NCBI GenBank assembly: GCA_033807775.1
Contig: CM066319.1
Coordinates: 142,836,983 to 142,900,982 of the forward strand
Direction of reading: 5' to 3'
DNA from: Saussurea involucrata
Taxonomy: Eukaryota; Streptophyta; Magnoliopsida; Asterales; Asteraceae
DNA length: 64,000 nucleotides
The position numbers and the translations under genes were made by a program. A model generated the notes under the pieces. It was given only the letters and a program-made list of their open reading frames with translations. It was not told the origin of the DNA and ran no database searches. Numbering within the stretch: position 1 is the stretch's first letter; each line of letters starts with the position of its first letter. Below are positions 34,035-45,213 of the stretch, piece by piece.

Positions 34035-35769
34035 AGAAGGGTATCTGGTATCTCGATAGCGGATGCTCTAGACACATGACTGGAAAGAAAAGCCTGCTCG
34101 CTGAATATAAGGAAGATAAGGGTCCCTCTGTGACCTTCGGTGGAAATGGAAAAGGACATACCTGAGGGTTTGGTGTACTCTCTAATGGTCAACCACCTTC
34201 AGAAGAGTCGCATATGTTGAAGGGCTGAAGCATAATCTTCTAAGCATCAGTCAGCTTTGCGACAAGGATAACAAAGTAATCTTTACTAAGGAATCCTGCT
34301 TTGTCACTGACAAAAAGGAGAAGATAGCTCTCAGCGGTTATCGTTTGGAAAATGTTTATGTAATAAACATGGACTCAACAACCACTGAGAACTCCTGTTT
34401 CTTCTCAAAAGCCTCATCTGATGTCAACTGGCTATGGCATAAGAGGCTCTCTCATCTGAATTTTAAGACACTGAACACTCTTTCTTCAAAAGAGTTGGTT
34501 ACTGGTCTACCTCAACACTCATACGCCAAATAGTCTCTATGTTCAGCGTGTGAAAAAGGGAAGCAGACCAAAGCAAGCTTTAAATCAAAGCAAGTTTCCT
34601 CAGTGTCATCTCCTCTACAACTACTTCATATGGATTTGTTTGGCCCTGTTAACAAAAAATCCATCACTGGAAAGAAATATACACTGGTCATAGTTGATGA
34701 ATTCTCTCGTTATACATGGGTTATGTTTCTCCGTTCCAAGAGTGACACCCCTAAAGAACTCATCACCTTTGTTCGGAAGATGGAAACCCTGAACAATTTG
34801 ACCGTTCGCTCAATAAGGAGTGATCATGGGACTGAATTCAAAAACAGTTCTCTTGATTCCTTCTTTGAGAGTAAGGGTATTTCTCACAACTTTTCTTCAG
34901 TGAGAACACCACAACAAAATGGAGTCGCTGAAAGAAGAAATAGAACAATTATTGAAGTTGCACGTTCAATGCTCAGCGATTCTCACCTGCCTACTCAGTT
35001 TTGGGCAGAAGCTGTCAACACCGCTTGTTTTACGCAAAACAGGTCACTGATAGTCAAAAGATTCAATAAAACAGCCTATGAACTTTTTCATGGGAGAAAG
35101 CCTTCAATCAGCTTTCTTCACATCTTTGGATGTCAGTGTTTCATACTGAACAACAGAGATGCCCTTGGAAAGTTTGATCCTAAGGCTGATGATGGAATCT
35201 TTCTTGGATACTCCTCAGTTTCCAAAGCCTTCAGAGTCTTCAATCGAAGAAGACAAACTGTTGAAGAAACAATTCACGTCACGTTTGACGAATCCCGTTT
35301 AGCGAACTCTAAACCGAACGCTGACACTGAAGAACTGAATCAATGGATGTTTTCTCATCTTGGTGATTCAGAAGATATTTCCACTCCTCGTGCTCACACA
35401 GTTTAAGATGATGGTCCTACTATCATTCCAGATATGCAGAATAGTGAAGCTGAAACATCATGGGTCTCAGCTGTTCCTATAAACACTATACCTGCTTCTA
35501 AACCCAATGTCTCAGACATTCCATCTACTTCTCAGCAATCAGTGAATATAATGACCACTGCATCCATTCCTCTCTTGGCTGATACTCCAGACGTCGCTGA
35601 AGCCTCATCTTCAGCTCCTCCAGTTCAGGTTGAGTCAGCGTCTCACGCTCCGGCTCAGCGATGGACTATAAATCACCCAATTGATCAAATTCTTGGTGAT
35701 CCAAACGCTGGTATTCAGACTCGACGAAGTGCAGGTAATATTTGTTTATTTGTTAACTTTATTTCATAA
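34035..35769 (+). pseudogene. pol: Copia protease and integrase, copy D, broken
   Basis: Protease motif WYLDSGCSRHMTG (DSG intact) near 34047, integrase zinc region (34430-34560), core (DEFSRYTWVMFL, SDHGTEF, QQNGVAERRNRT) and integrase C-terminus with linker to 35769. Lesions: stop near 34163, two-base frame change near 34190, stop at 34531, stop near 35404 and a base loss near 35768. With these, no integrase can come from this copy, although its LTRs look young. Confidence 0.92.
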
Positions 35770-35822
35770 CTGAACCAAAGAAAGTAGATGATGCCCTCAA
35801 AGATCCAAACTGGGTCAGCGCC

Positions 35823-37301
35823 ATGCAAGAAGAGCTGGCTGAATTCGAAAGAAACAAAGTTTGGAAACTTGTTCGAAGAACAACTGATAAAACAGTGATA
35901 GGCACTAAATGGGTCTATCGAAACAAGTTGGACGAACATGGAACTGTAACCCGCAACAAGGCTCGTCTTGTTGCTCAGGGATACAGACAAGAGGAAGGCA
36001 TAGATTATGACGAAACATTTGCTCCAGTAGCAAGATTAGAATCTATTCGTCTATTCTTAGCATACGCTGTACACAAAAACTTCACAGTATATCAGATGGA
36101 TGTTAAGTCAGCGTTTCTAAATGGAAAGCTGAATGAAGAAGTCTATGTGGAACAACCTCCAGGATTCTTAGATCCTAAGCATCCAAGTTATGTTTATAAA
36201 CTAGATAAGGCACTTTATGGCTTAAAGCAAGCTCCACGTGCATGGTATGACACTCTTTCTACTTATCTCCATATTGAAAAATTTGAGCGAGGTAAAATCG
36301 ACAAAACTCTATTTTTCAGGAAAGTAAAAGGTCATATCATTCTTGTTCAAATATATGTTGATGATATTATATTTGGCTCTACTAACCCTGATCTTTGTAC
36401 TCGTTTCGCTGATAGAATGAAAGATGAGTATAAGATGAGCATGATGGGTGAACTAACATATTTCCTTGGTCTTCAGATAAAACAAAATGAAAAAGGAACT
36501 TTCATTAATCAGGGAAAGTATGTTAAAGATATGCTGAAGAAATTCGACTTAACTGAAAGTTCAGCTATGAAAACCCCTATGGCACCACCGCTGACACTTG
36601 ATAAGGATACTAAGGGTATTCCTGTTAATGTCACTTTGTACCGTGGGATGATCGACTCTCTTTTGTATCTTACAGCTAGCCGACCCGATATTATGTTTGC
36701 AACATGCTTGTGTGCACGATATCAAGCTGAACCTAAGATATCTCATATGAAAGCTGTAAAGCGAATTTTTCGATATCTTAAGGGTACAGCGAATCTAGGT
36801 CTTTGGTATCCCAAAGACTCAGGATTCGATCTAATCGCCTATTCAGATAGTGATTTTGCAGGTTGCAGAATGGATAGGAAAAGCACCACAGGAGGACGTC
36901 AGCTCCTGGGTGGAAAGCTGGTAAGTTGGACAAGTAAAAAGCAAAACTCAGTGTCCACATCTACAACTGAACCTGAGTATGTAGCCGCTGGAAGCTGCTG
37001 TTCTCAGGTCTTGTGGATGAGAAATCAACTACTGGACTATGACCTTCAGCTCTCAAATATTCCAATCTATTGCGATAGCACAAGTGCCATCGCTATAGCC
37101 AATAATCCAGTGCTACACTCAAAGACAAAACACATCGAAATCAGGTATCATTTTATCAGAGATCATGTGATGAATGGTGATATAGAACTTCATTTTATCC
37201 CAACTGATTATCAGTTAGCTGATCTGTTCACCAAACCTCTTGATGAGACAAGATTCAACTTTCTCATCAGCGAGCTTGGAATGCTGAACTTTGAAGAATA
37301 A
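35823..37301 (+). CDS. pol: Copia reverse transcriptase and RNase H, copy D, open
   Basis: Open for 492 codons. RT motifs: MDVKSAF (residues 92-98), LYGLKQAPRAWY (131-142), YVDD (178-181). RNase H: SDSDFAGC (about 341-348), the STTEPEY block (380-386; A and B have AEAEY) and the YCDSTSA block (416-422). It ends LGMLNFEE with TAA. It is the 3' part of the polyprotein and lacks its own natural start; the Met at 35823 is internal and the upstream frame is broken at about 35768. The enzyme copies RNA into cDNA within particles. The changed residue next to the RNase H Glu may matter. Confidence 0.85.
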   Translation: MQEELAEFERNKVWKLVRRTTDKTVIGTKWVYRNKLDEHGTVTRNKARLVAQGYRQEEGIDYDETFAPVARLESIRLFLAYAVHKNFTVYQMDVKSAFLNGKLNEEVYVEQPPGFLDPKHPSYVYKLDKALYGLKQAPRAWYDTLSTYLHIEKFERGKIDKTLFFRKVKGHIILVQIYVDDIIFGSTNPDLCTRFADRMKDEYKMSMMGELTYFLGLQIKQNEKGTFINQGKYVKDMLKKFDLTESSAMKTPMAPPLTLDKDTKGIPVNVTLYRGMIDSLLYLTASRPDIMFATCLCARYQAEPKISHMKAVKRIFRYLKGTANLGLWYPKDSGFDLIAYSDSDFAGCRMDRKSTTGGRQLLGGKLVSWTSKKQNSVSTSTTEPEYVAAGSCCSQVLWMRNQLLDYDLQLSNIPIYCDSTSAIAIANNPVLHSKTKHIEIRYHFIRDHVMNGDIELHFIPTDYQLADLFTKPLDETRFNFLISELGMLNFEE

Positions 37302-38315
37302 AATCTTCAGCGGTTCACATTTGATCAGCGATACGATTATACAAACTTGTATAGCCTTCTGGATAAAATCAACTTGTATAACCTATTCTATCATCTTTTC
37401 TCTGAATAAACTTGATTCGCTGATATCAAGGTATGTTTTTCTCTCTCTGACAATCGCATGTAAATGCAAGATTTCAAAATAATTTTCATCGCTGAATATC
37501 TCTTCCTTATCAGCGATACTTTGAAATTTCTAAAAACCTTCACTGATATTTCTAAAATCAGTGCTTCATGTTTTCAAAAGTGTCCATGAGTTTTCAAAAC
37601 CTCAGAGACAACCAAGAATATGAAAGGACAGTTGTGACGTCATTACAACGGATAAGCCCTGGCACGTTCTTCTTTCTGACACACGTTTGCACGTTTCGTT
37701 TACTCGCCAATCAAATGCAAACACGTGTCCGTGTCATGATGAAAATCTCTTCCCGCTCAAGATTTTCTCTTTCTAAAATCTCTATATAAACAAATTCTTC
37801 GTTTATATTTTCCTTTTACGCGAACTTCTTCTCCAAGCAAAGAAAGGATTCACTGTTGCATTTTGCTCTCGATTTTTCAAGAACAACTGTTCATCTTCTT
37901 CAAACATCAAAGGTTAATATGTTCTTATTTTTTTTACCAAATGCAAATAACTTGTTTCTGATCTTCTCATTGTTTTAACAAGATCAAACAAAAGAACTTC
38001 TTAAAAATGAAATCATTTTCTTTCATGATTTTATGAACACAACCATTTCATGGTTGTTCTTCAAGTTTAAATGCAAAAATCTTAAACTTGTTCTTCATTC
38101 GTTTTTCCAGAATCCCAATCTTCAAAGGAAACTGGAAAACAAGATTTTTACTGGTTTTGAAATTTCGTTTTTCAAAAACAAGAAAAACCCTAATCTTCAT
38201 TAAGACATTGTGTCTAAATGAAATGGACAAAATTCGAACCATCTTATTGAAAAACCCTTTCCTCATTAAGATTATTCTTATTTGTTAATATTTGGTTGAA
38301 CTGATAATACAGAAA
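37302..38315 (+). other. Spacer between pol and extra ORF, copy D, with leader intron
   Basis: There is no gene here. It holds an LTR-end-like motif (37340-37362), the promoter block (37635-37800), a leader of about 80-110 nt and a probable 400-bp intron (donor CAAAG|GTTAAT at 37913, acceptor ATACAG ending 38312). The acceptor lies three bases before the ATG of the extra ORF. Confidence 0.65.
37635..37800 (+). promoter_or_regulatory. Putative internal promoter of the extra ORF, copy D
   Basis: TGACGTCA (37635-37642), GGCACGTTC (about 37661), ACACGTTTGCACGTTT (about 37681-37696), CCAAT (37707-37711), ACACGTGT (37721-37728) and TATATAAA (37793-37800). All appear in the same order in copy B and mostly in copy A, while neighbouring spacer sequence varies more. 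TGACGTCA and ACACGTGT are classic plant bZIP/ABRE-type sites. Function is inferred. Confidence 0.65.
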
Positions 38316-41042
38316 ATGGCATCTTCTGACATTCCCAAGAACACCAACGCTGAAAATACTACTGCTGATGATACTGCTGAGGAAATGGAAATCCTCAAGG
38401 CTCCTCAGGTCAAGTTCTCTCTTGACAAACTGGATTGGACTAAGGTAAACAATCTTTATGCGCTTCTCGAGTTTCCTCCTCGAAAGCAAGTCACACATCT
38501 AGATGATGCTGTGAAATTCCTCAAGAATTGCTGCATCTCCACAGCCCTGACCATAACCCCTCCCACACATCAGCTTTTGTTATCCCAATTCTGGTACTCT
38601 GCCAGACACTCTCAGTTACCATCAGCCAAAGACCCCTCCAAAACAATTGACTGCATCCTCTGCGATATCGAATATGGCACCATGAAGATCACCCCTGCCA
38701 TCATTCGCAAAGCCCTCAGCCTTCCCATCGCAACCAAAGAAAAACCCTTCGTTCCCCTCTCTGACCCCAAGAAAAACTCAGAGAGGGAAACCATCATTGC
38801 ATTCTTTGATGCAATGGGCTATGTATGGGAAACTGGAAGGGATATGAAGCCCGAGAAGAAGCTGACCATTATAAAGAAATCGAAAATGCCCAGCGAGATG
38901 AATTTCATCTTCGCTCATCTGATCAGCTGCATGACTGCCAAGAGCGGCTCCTCTGACCAAGCCGCTAAACCTCAGCAAGCAATGGGATATGCATTGCTGA
39001 AAGGTCTACATATAGACTGGGCATCGATCATCTATGATGACCTGGTACTTAGAGTGGACACCATCGCTGACAGACCTCCATGGGTTCCGTATCCTCGATT
39101 CATCAACGCCATTTTCCAAAAAGGTCTGAAGGACAGCTATCCTCAAGAGGGTGACCTGAAGCTTTCTCAGGTTGGCCCTAAGATACTCGACTTCGAACCA
39201 GTGGCGAATGAGGTACGTCTTTCTACACTCTTAACTCTTCTAAATCCTTCTACTTCTTATACTTCTGCAGCTCCTTCAGCAGACAAACCCACCGCTGATA
39301 CCCCCGCTACAACCTCCATTCCTCTTAAAAGGAAACATTCTGACACCCAACTTGGTTCCAAAAGAACTAAGAAAACCAAGGAGCAACCCAAGCAATCTCC
39401 TGCAAAAGACTCCTCAGCTCCTCCTGTTGAGCTGAAGGAAAGTTCAGTGGTACGCTCTGCCACAGCTGAAAAAGCCACCCCTTCTATCCAAACTTCAGCG
39501 TCTCTAAACGCTGAGGTTACAAATTTGGAAACTACCCAACCTCCCTCAGTCTCTCAAAAGACTGATGAAGTGATTCTCAGCGAATCCAACGCTGAACTCA
39601 GTAACCAACCTCCATTCTTACCCTTCGCTTCTCCCTCCACTCATTTGGACACAACTCCAGTTATCACTGAAGCACCTATCATTCCTCCAGAAGCTAAAGA
39701 AAATACTCTTCAAGGAGTGATGGGCATAGGACCTGCAGAGCTGACCATACGTCCACGTACTCTCGCTGACGATATGGAACTTTACTCAGGAACCCGTGAT
39801 TTTGATGAATTCACCAATCCTCCTGCAGGTACTCACCAACCCCTATACACTGTTACTAAACCCCAAACTTCTAAGCTTTCCTCTGTTCACAAGTTTTTAT
39901 ATGTTACAGGTCCTAATTTGGGAGACATCAACGCGTCTCTGAAGACTGTAGAGACAAAGCTGACAGGTCTCACGTCTACTCTTTCCGGCAACTCTTCAGC
40001 GGTAAAAATCGCTGGAGAAAATCTTACAAAGCTTACAACCGTTGTCGAAAAGAATGCCTCCAAAGCTGATGTGGAGAAGGTTGATAAATCACTCGGTGAT
40101 TTTGCCAAAGTTCTAGCTGACATCTACACAGACTACCTCGACATCAAGAAATCAGTTTACACCATGTCCAGCGAAGTCACAGCGCTGAAGACATCGGTTG
40201 GCACACTCGAAGGTGATATGTCTGATGTAAAGGCTGATGTCAGTTCAGTAAAAACTGATATGAGTTCTGTGAAGACTGATGTCAACACGATGAAGAATGA
40301 CATCTCTTCTATTCAGAACTTGTTACAGCAGATTCTGACCAACACGACCGCCCCTGCACCTGCCCCTGCACCTCCTTCCTTTACTACGGCGGATCGTGCT
40401 GAACTTGTGAAGATCAATCATGGTATTTCTGACATAGAAAACAGATTATCAGCGATTGAAATGTATATAGGGATCCCTGGCCAAGAATACAGGGAAACCA
40501 CACGAGCTGCTAAATCTTCTCATTCCTCCCCCAGTCATCATGAAAAAGAGGGGGAGAAGAGCGCTGAAGACCCTTCCAAGAGCCCTGAAGACCTTTCCCA
40601 TGATGAATCTATCAGGGGAGAGAAGAATGAAGACCTCACCTTCACTGAAGAGGGTGAGAAGACTATTGAAGCTGAAGCAGCTGTTGGACCTCAGGGAGAT
40701 GAAAACCCTGAGGGAACCGAGAAACTTACCTCTGTTTCTGAGGGGGAGCAACTCGAAGAAGAAGCTGAAGAATCTGAGTCTGAAGCTGAAGATGAAGAAG
40801 CCATCGACTTGTCTGATGCTGAACCATCCTCTTCTCCAAAGAACGATGATGACGATGATGATGATTCTTTTATCGTCAAGCCTGCTCAGAGAACTAAAGC
40901 TCTTAAAGGGATTCTGATAAATGAACCTTCAGGGGAGCGGACAAAGACAAAGCCATCAGCATATGAAGCTGACAAAGGCAAAGGAAAAGGTGTCGCTGAA
41001 GATGAAAATCTGATGATCTTGCTTAACAAGCCGGTTTGTCAG
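38316..41042 (+). CDS. Extra ORF downstream of pol, copy D, first ~910 codons open
   Basis: ATG at 38316 (MASSDIPKN), chosen because it matches copies A and B and follows a splice acceptor. Order: N-terminal domain (residues 1-320; QFWYSARHSQ, SKMPSEMNFIFAHLIS, GYALLKGLHIDW, PYPRF), Ser/Thr/Pro linker with basic patch, coiled-coil-like region (about 39920-40480; repeated SSVKTDMSSVKTD), Glu-rich part and an Asp run (40846-40868). No signal peptide or membrane span is evident. Intron 1 (39829-39909, CAG|GTACTC to TTACAG) is 81 bp and open, so retained and spliced forms both read through. Intron 2 starts at 41043. Similar proteins occur with SIRE-lineage elements of Asteraceae, as I recall. Function is unknown. 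Confidence 0.82.
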
Positions 41043-41181
41043 GTACATTAATCTTACACAAAATCCCTCCTCTATACACTTTATCAGTTCTCTACCTCCG
41101 AAAACCTCTATACACAATCCCATTCTTTCCATCTCTGTTCTACCCATGTTCTTACTTGTAAGATCGCTGCGTTTCAGCTAG

Positions 41182-42428
41182 TCCTCTCCCCTGTTTGAGG
41201 ATATCGCTGAGGTTCCTATAGCTGCGACTTCATCAACAATAATCCCAGCTCCCAACACTGAAGAAATAATCCCAGTCTTAGATTTAATCTCTGAGACTGA
41301 TGAACCTGAAGAATAGATGCTCTCTCACAAAAACAGACCTTCCTTGGCTCCTCAAAAGCTAAGTGGAGAGGATCAAGAAAAGAGAAATGCAATGATCAAG
41401 AGACTCGAAGATCAGCGAATCATTCTGAAGCATGATCAACTTCCTTTCGTTCCTCCAAAGTGCAGAGTTTCCCAAAAGGAATACAAGGAACACCTCAGAG
41501 TTGAACGATTAATCGCTGAAAGAAAGGAAGCTGAAGAAAAAGATAGAGAATACGCCATCAATCTTACTCAACGATCAATAAAAGACCCCAAGCTGAAAAG
41601 AGTTCCCATTGATGTTCAACGTCAGCTATGGGATGATGCTCAAAAGATCGTTAGAGAAAAGACTAAGGTCTCTGACACGACTTTGGAATGGGCTAAACAA
41701 ATGATGACCTATCGATCTAGACCATCCAAAATCATCAAAGTAAACATCAGAGGAAGACTGTACGCCGACGTTCCTGTTGTTGAAGTGGATGTATGCAGAG
41801 AAGACAAAACCAAGCAAACTTTCTATGCTGCTACCTTAGAAAAGTTTGGTCTCTCTGAATGGTTAGAAACGAAATTAGCCATTCAGGGATCGCGCTCAAA
41901 GTTCAAAAGCCATGTCGAGAAGATCTTAAACAAACAGATCGACCTGCTTTCCTCTGTTGTGGATATTCCTCCTCTTCCTCCTCAACAAAGAAAGTCTCTG
42001 CTAAGAAAAAGAAAGTCTCTGATTCAGGTCCTCCTATACGGAATGAAACAGGTATTGGTTTCTCTCGTGCTGAAGTTCTTGGCCCTGATACTGATCTCTC
42101 AGCGCTTGACACCTCCCTACCACCTGGAGAAACTTTCATTCCTGCCATAGTTGTAAGTGATCCATATGGTATATTCTTTCTATACTACGATGGAAACCAT
42201 CACTTTCAACGTATCTCTGAGCTCCACATCGCTCCCATCGAACAACTCAGAGATCTCTTATACCGGTGTGAAGTCAGACGCGACATCAAAGCTAGACACC
42301 TGAAGCCCTTGATTTTTGAAGAAGCTCTGAAGAAAAAGAATCAAGGAGTAGATGCCCCTGATTGGATGATTGCCACATCAATGACCCTTGATGAACAACT
42401 CATTAAGGAAGAACCTTTTGACAGATAG
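41182..42428 (+). pseudogene. Extra ORF, copy D, C-terminal exon, broken
   Basis: After an intron 41043-41181 (CAG|GTACAT to GCTAG) the frame resumes SSPLFEDIAE in phase, as in copy B. A TAG lies at 41314-41316, then 41317 onward is open with charged helices and a RQLWDDAQKI block, a frame change occurs near 41990, and the end (to 42428) holds GPPIRNETGIGFSRAEVLGP and the DPYGIFF and DWMIATSMTLDEQLIKEEP blocks. The last block matches copy B closely. The C-terminal module is therefore conserved in the family but damaged here. Confidence 0.8.
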
Positions 42429-42696
42429 GATCGCCTTGTAATTCTTTCTATCCTTATTTGTCTACATCTTTTGTACTTGTAATTTTATTCGTTGTACTTA
42501 TAATTTTTCCACTTCCCTCTGTAATCTTTACAAAGTTTAAAGAAAAATTTCAGCGAATGTACTTTACTCCATCAGTACAGAAAAGATCCCAGAAAACAGT
42601 AAAAGGGACAAATATTTTATGAGTTCTTTTTATCCTTGTGTTTTCATTAAATAGCAATTTTCTCTGTTGCTATGTCATAATCAAATAGGGGGAGAT
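42429..42696 (+). other. 3' untranslated region and polypurine tract, copy D
   Basis: AT-rich with no gene. It ends ATAGGGGGAGAT (about 42685-42696) just before the 3' LTR, closely matching copy B. Confidence 0.8.
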
Positions 42697-43681
42697 TGTT
42701 GATCCAAACCCTCAGTGATTTGATAATGACCCTCTCTTATATACTTAGTGAAAATTGTAAGTAAACAATATGTATCAGAGTTTCACTATCGCTGATAAGT
42801 ACTAAGATCTTCCAGTACCGCTGATAGGAACTCTCACTCTTTAGATTAAACATTCAGCGAAACTGTTCACCATAATACTCTGAGTCTGTTCAGTACTTAT
42901 GGTGATCGCTGATAAGTTAGTTGTTTACTTATGATCCCTGAAGACAAGTTTCACGTCAACATAGGTTCTACGCTGAAGTCGAAGATCAAGCTCAAGAACC
43001 AGCGACAAGTCTCCTAATGAACTGATGCGGATCAGCGAAGACTCAGATTTGTCCAATCAACGTGAAGTATCAAGTACAAGACTTCAGCTATCGCTGAACT
43101 CTTATCATTCACTGATGAAGAATGATAGATCGCTGAATCAACAAAAAGCTGATCATGAAGTCCTCCGTACAAAGTATTTTTGTCTTAACCACCCTTGCAC
43201 GACTCCGTACGATATGTCAGAAAAGAACCTCCTTATTGTCTGAATTCGTATAACCACTCTGATACTACACTGTTCAAATATGCGGCTACTAAGGTTGTCA
43301 ACAAAGGTCAATGACATGCAACCATTCAGCTGCTGCCACGTGTAAAGTGTAAACTGCAATGCATTAAATGCATGCAGTATATAAGAAGAAGAACCCACTT
43401 CATTTTGAAGTAACCACTTCATTTTGAAGTAACTTGCTAACTCTGGACAAGTTCATCCTTCTTATCTTGAGATAGGTTATTATTAGTAATTTTCTTCTCC
43501 TTCTTAGTGCAAGAAACTTAGTGTTCCAACTTGTTTAGATTTAGGTTTATCCTTAATCTTGTTTCCGCAACAAGCTGTAAATTGTTAATGATTTATCAAT
43601 AAACAATTTAGAAAAGTAAAATCTGTGTGTTTGTATTCAACCCCCCCTTCTACAAACTTGTATAGCCCTTCGGGACCAACA
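42697..43681 (+). repeat. 3' LTR of SIRE copy D
   Basis: TGTTGATCC to ACCAACA, 985 bp. It is 19 bp longer than the 5' LTR because a segment ending CATTTTGAAGT is tandemly duplicated at about 43397-43434. Confidence 0.95.
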
Positions 43682-45098
43682 AAACTGCTTGCTTGATTTT
43701 GAAAATTGGAGTTCCCTTGTGGTTTTTGTGCAGGTGGATTCAAACATGGACTAGTCCAAGAGAAGTTTGGGTGCTGCTTCCAACTGGCATTGTATGTGTT
43801 GGAGTGAGGATTAGGTTTAGTTTGAACATAGTTTACAAATTCAGAGTTATGAGGACAATGTTCATAAGAATGTTCCTCACCACAACATACACATTGCATA
43901 GAAAGGACAGGTGCTGGAGGTTTAGTGACAGATGGCTGTGCTCCTTGACCGAAAGTGATGTTTTTAAGCATATTAGTTATGGAAGCAAGTTGAGCTGTCA
44001 AAGCAGTCTATGCATCTACTTCATGCAACCCGACAGTCTTTTTTTGAGTTTGAGTTTGAGCCCTTGGATCAGCCCATTGCCATTGTTTGCAGAAATCTTT
44101 TCAAGAATTTCATACCCGATATTGTAAGTGTTAAAGGTAAAGGCCCCTCCTGAAGTCGCATCGAGCATTTGTTTTGCATTGGAATCAAGTCTATTATAAA
44201 ACGTCTCAAGTTGAATACAGTAGGGAATGCCATGGTGAGGGCATTTCCTTAACAATTCTTTAAACCTTTCCCAAGCATCGGGAATCGCTTCATCGTCTAT
44301 TTGTTTAAACATGCAAATTTCATTTCTGGACTTAGCATTCCGGGTAGGTGGAAAATATTTTCGCAAACAAATTTCAGCCATATCACTCCAAGATGGTACA
44401 GAACCTGGTGCTAATGAATTGAACCATATCCTTGCCTTATCCCTTAGAGAAAATGGAAACAACGTAAGCCTTAAGGCTTCCGGAGATACTCCAGGGATTA
44501 GAAAAACATCGGTGATCTCCATAAAAGATTTTAAATGGGAATGGGGATGCTCCGATGGTAATCCGGCAAATTGACCATTGACTTGCAACGTATAAAACAT
44601 GATGGGTTTTGGTTCAAAATGTAATGTTTCTAATTGTGGCCTAACAATCCCCGAATTCAATTGCTCAAAGTTAGGGATTGCATAGTCCATAAGTCTTCCA
44701 TCTTTTGAATTTGCAAGGTCAATGATGTTAAGTGGTTCAACATTACCAATAGATCTATTATCATCTCGTTCCTCATTATTATGATTATGAAGTGGTGGAT
44801 TTGGCTGAAAAGGTGGATTATGTTGAAATGGGTGAAATGGTGGATTACCAAAAAGTGGTGGATTAAAAACTGGCGGAGGTCGAATTGGATTTTCTAAAGG
44901 TGGTCTCACAAGATTTTCTAAAGGCGGTCGAACGGGATTTTCTAAAAGTGGTGGTCTTGGTGGTATATTTTCAAAACCGGGTGGGGGTTCGTCCATATTG
45001 AGAGAGTTTGATGTTCTTTGAATTCTTCTTCTTTGGCGAAAAGTTCTCTCAATATCCGGATCTATTTCGAAAAATTCCCCACGTGGTATTCTTGGCAT
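43682..45098 (-). pseudogene. gag: Athila gag, broken and interrupted
   Basis: On the minus strand from the ATG at 45098: a Pro-rich N-terminus with repeated RPPLENP-type units, then the gag domain (FPFSLRDKARIWFNSL, AWERFKELLRKCPHHG), a frame change near 44078, a stop near 44012 and an atypical knuckle with Cys/His (CVCCGEEHSYEHC, spacing CX2CX3HX4C). Copia copy D interrupts it at 43681/43682. Gag makes the particle shell; this copy cannot. Confidence 0.88.
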
Positions 45099-45189
45099 AC
45101 ACCACTTTTAAAAAATCTTTAAAATTCCCAAACGGTGTTAGAAAACCCAAATCTTTCTAAAATACTTTTATAGATTTTTAACTTACCAA

Positions 45190-45207
45190 TCCCCGGCAAA
45201 AGCGCCA
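45190..45207 (-). other. Athila primer-binding site
   Basis: The minus strand reads TGGCGCTTTTGCCGGGGA six bases inside the LTR, close to the tRNA-Asp type PBS known for Athila elements. Confidence 0.8.
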
Positions 45208-45213
45208 AAAACT

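Larger units (their letters stand above)
30325..43681 (+). mobile_element. SIRE-type Ty1/copia copy D, full length
   Basis: This 13.4 kb element has two LTRs, PBS, gag, protease, integrase, RT, RNase H, spacer with promoter-like block, extra ORF, polypurine tract and 3' LTR. Flanks are GAACT and AAACT, a 5-bp target duplication with one change. Outside a 19-bp tandem duplication in the 3' LTR the LTRs differ by about a dozen bases, so insertion is recent. It sits in Athila gag in opposite orientation and carries a solo LTR at 33771-34034. Confidence 0.95.

Noticed and set aside
37302..38315. SIRE1-style stop-codon suppression from pol into the extra ORF
   Set aside because: About 1 kb with many stops in every frame separates the two, so direct readthrough cannot work here.
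38316..42428. Envelope protein identity for the extra ORF
   Set aside because: I see no signal peptide, membrane span or fusion-peptide-like segment; the protein is hydrophilic with coiled coils and an acidic run.
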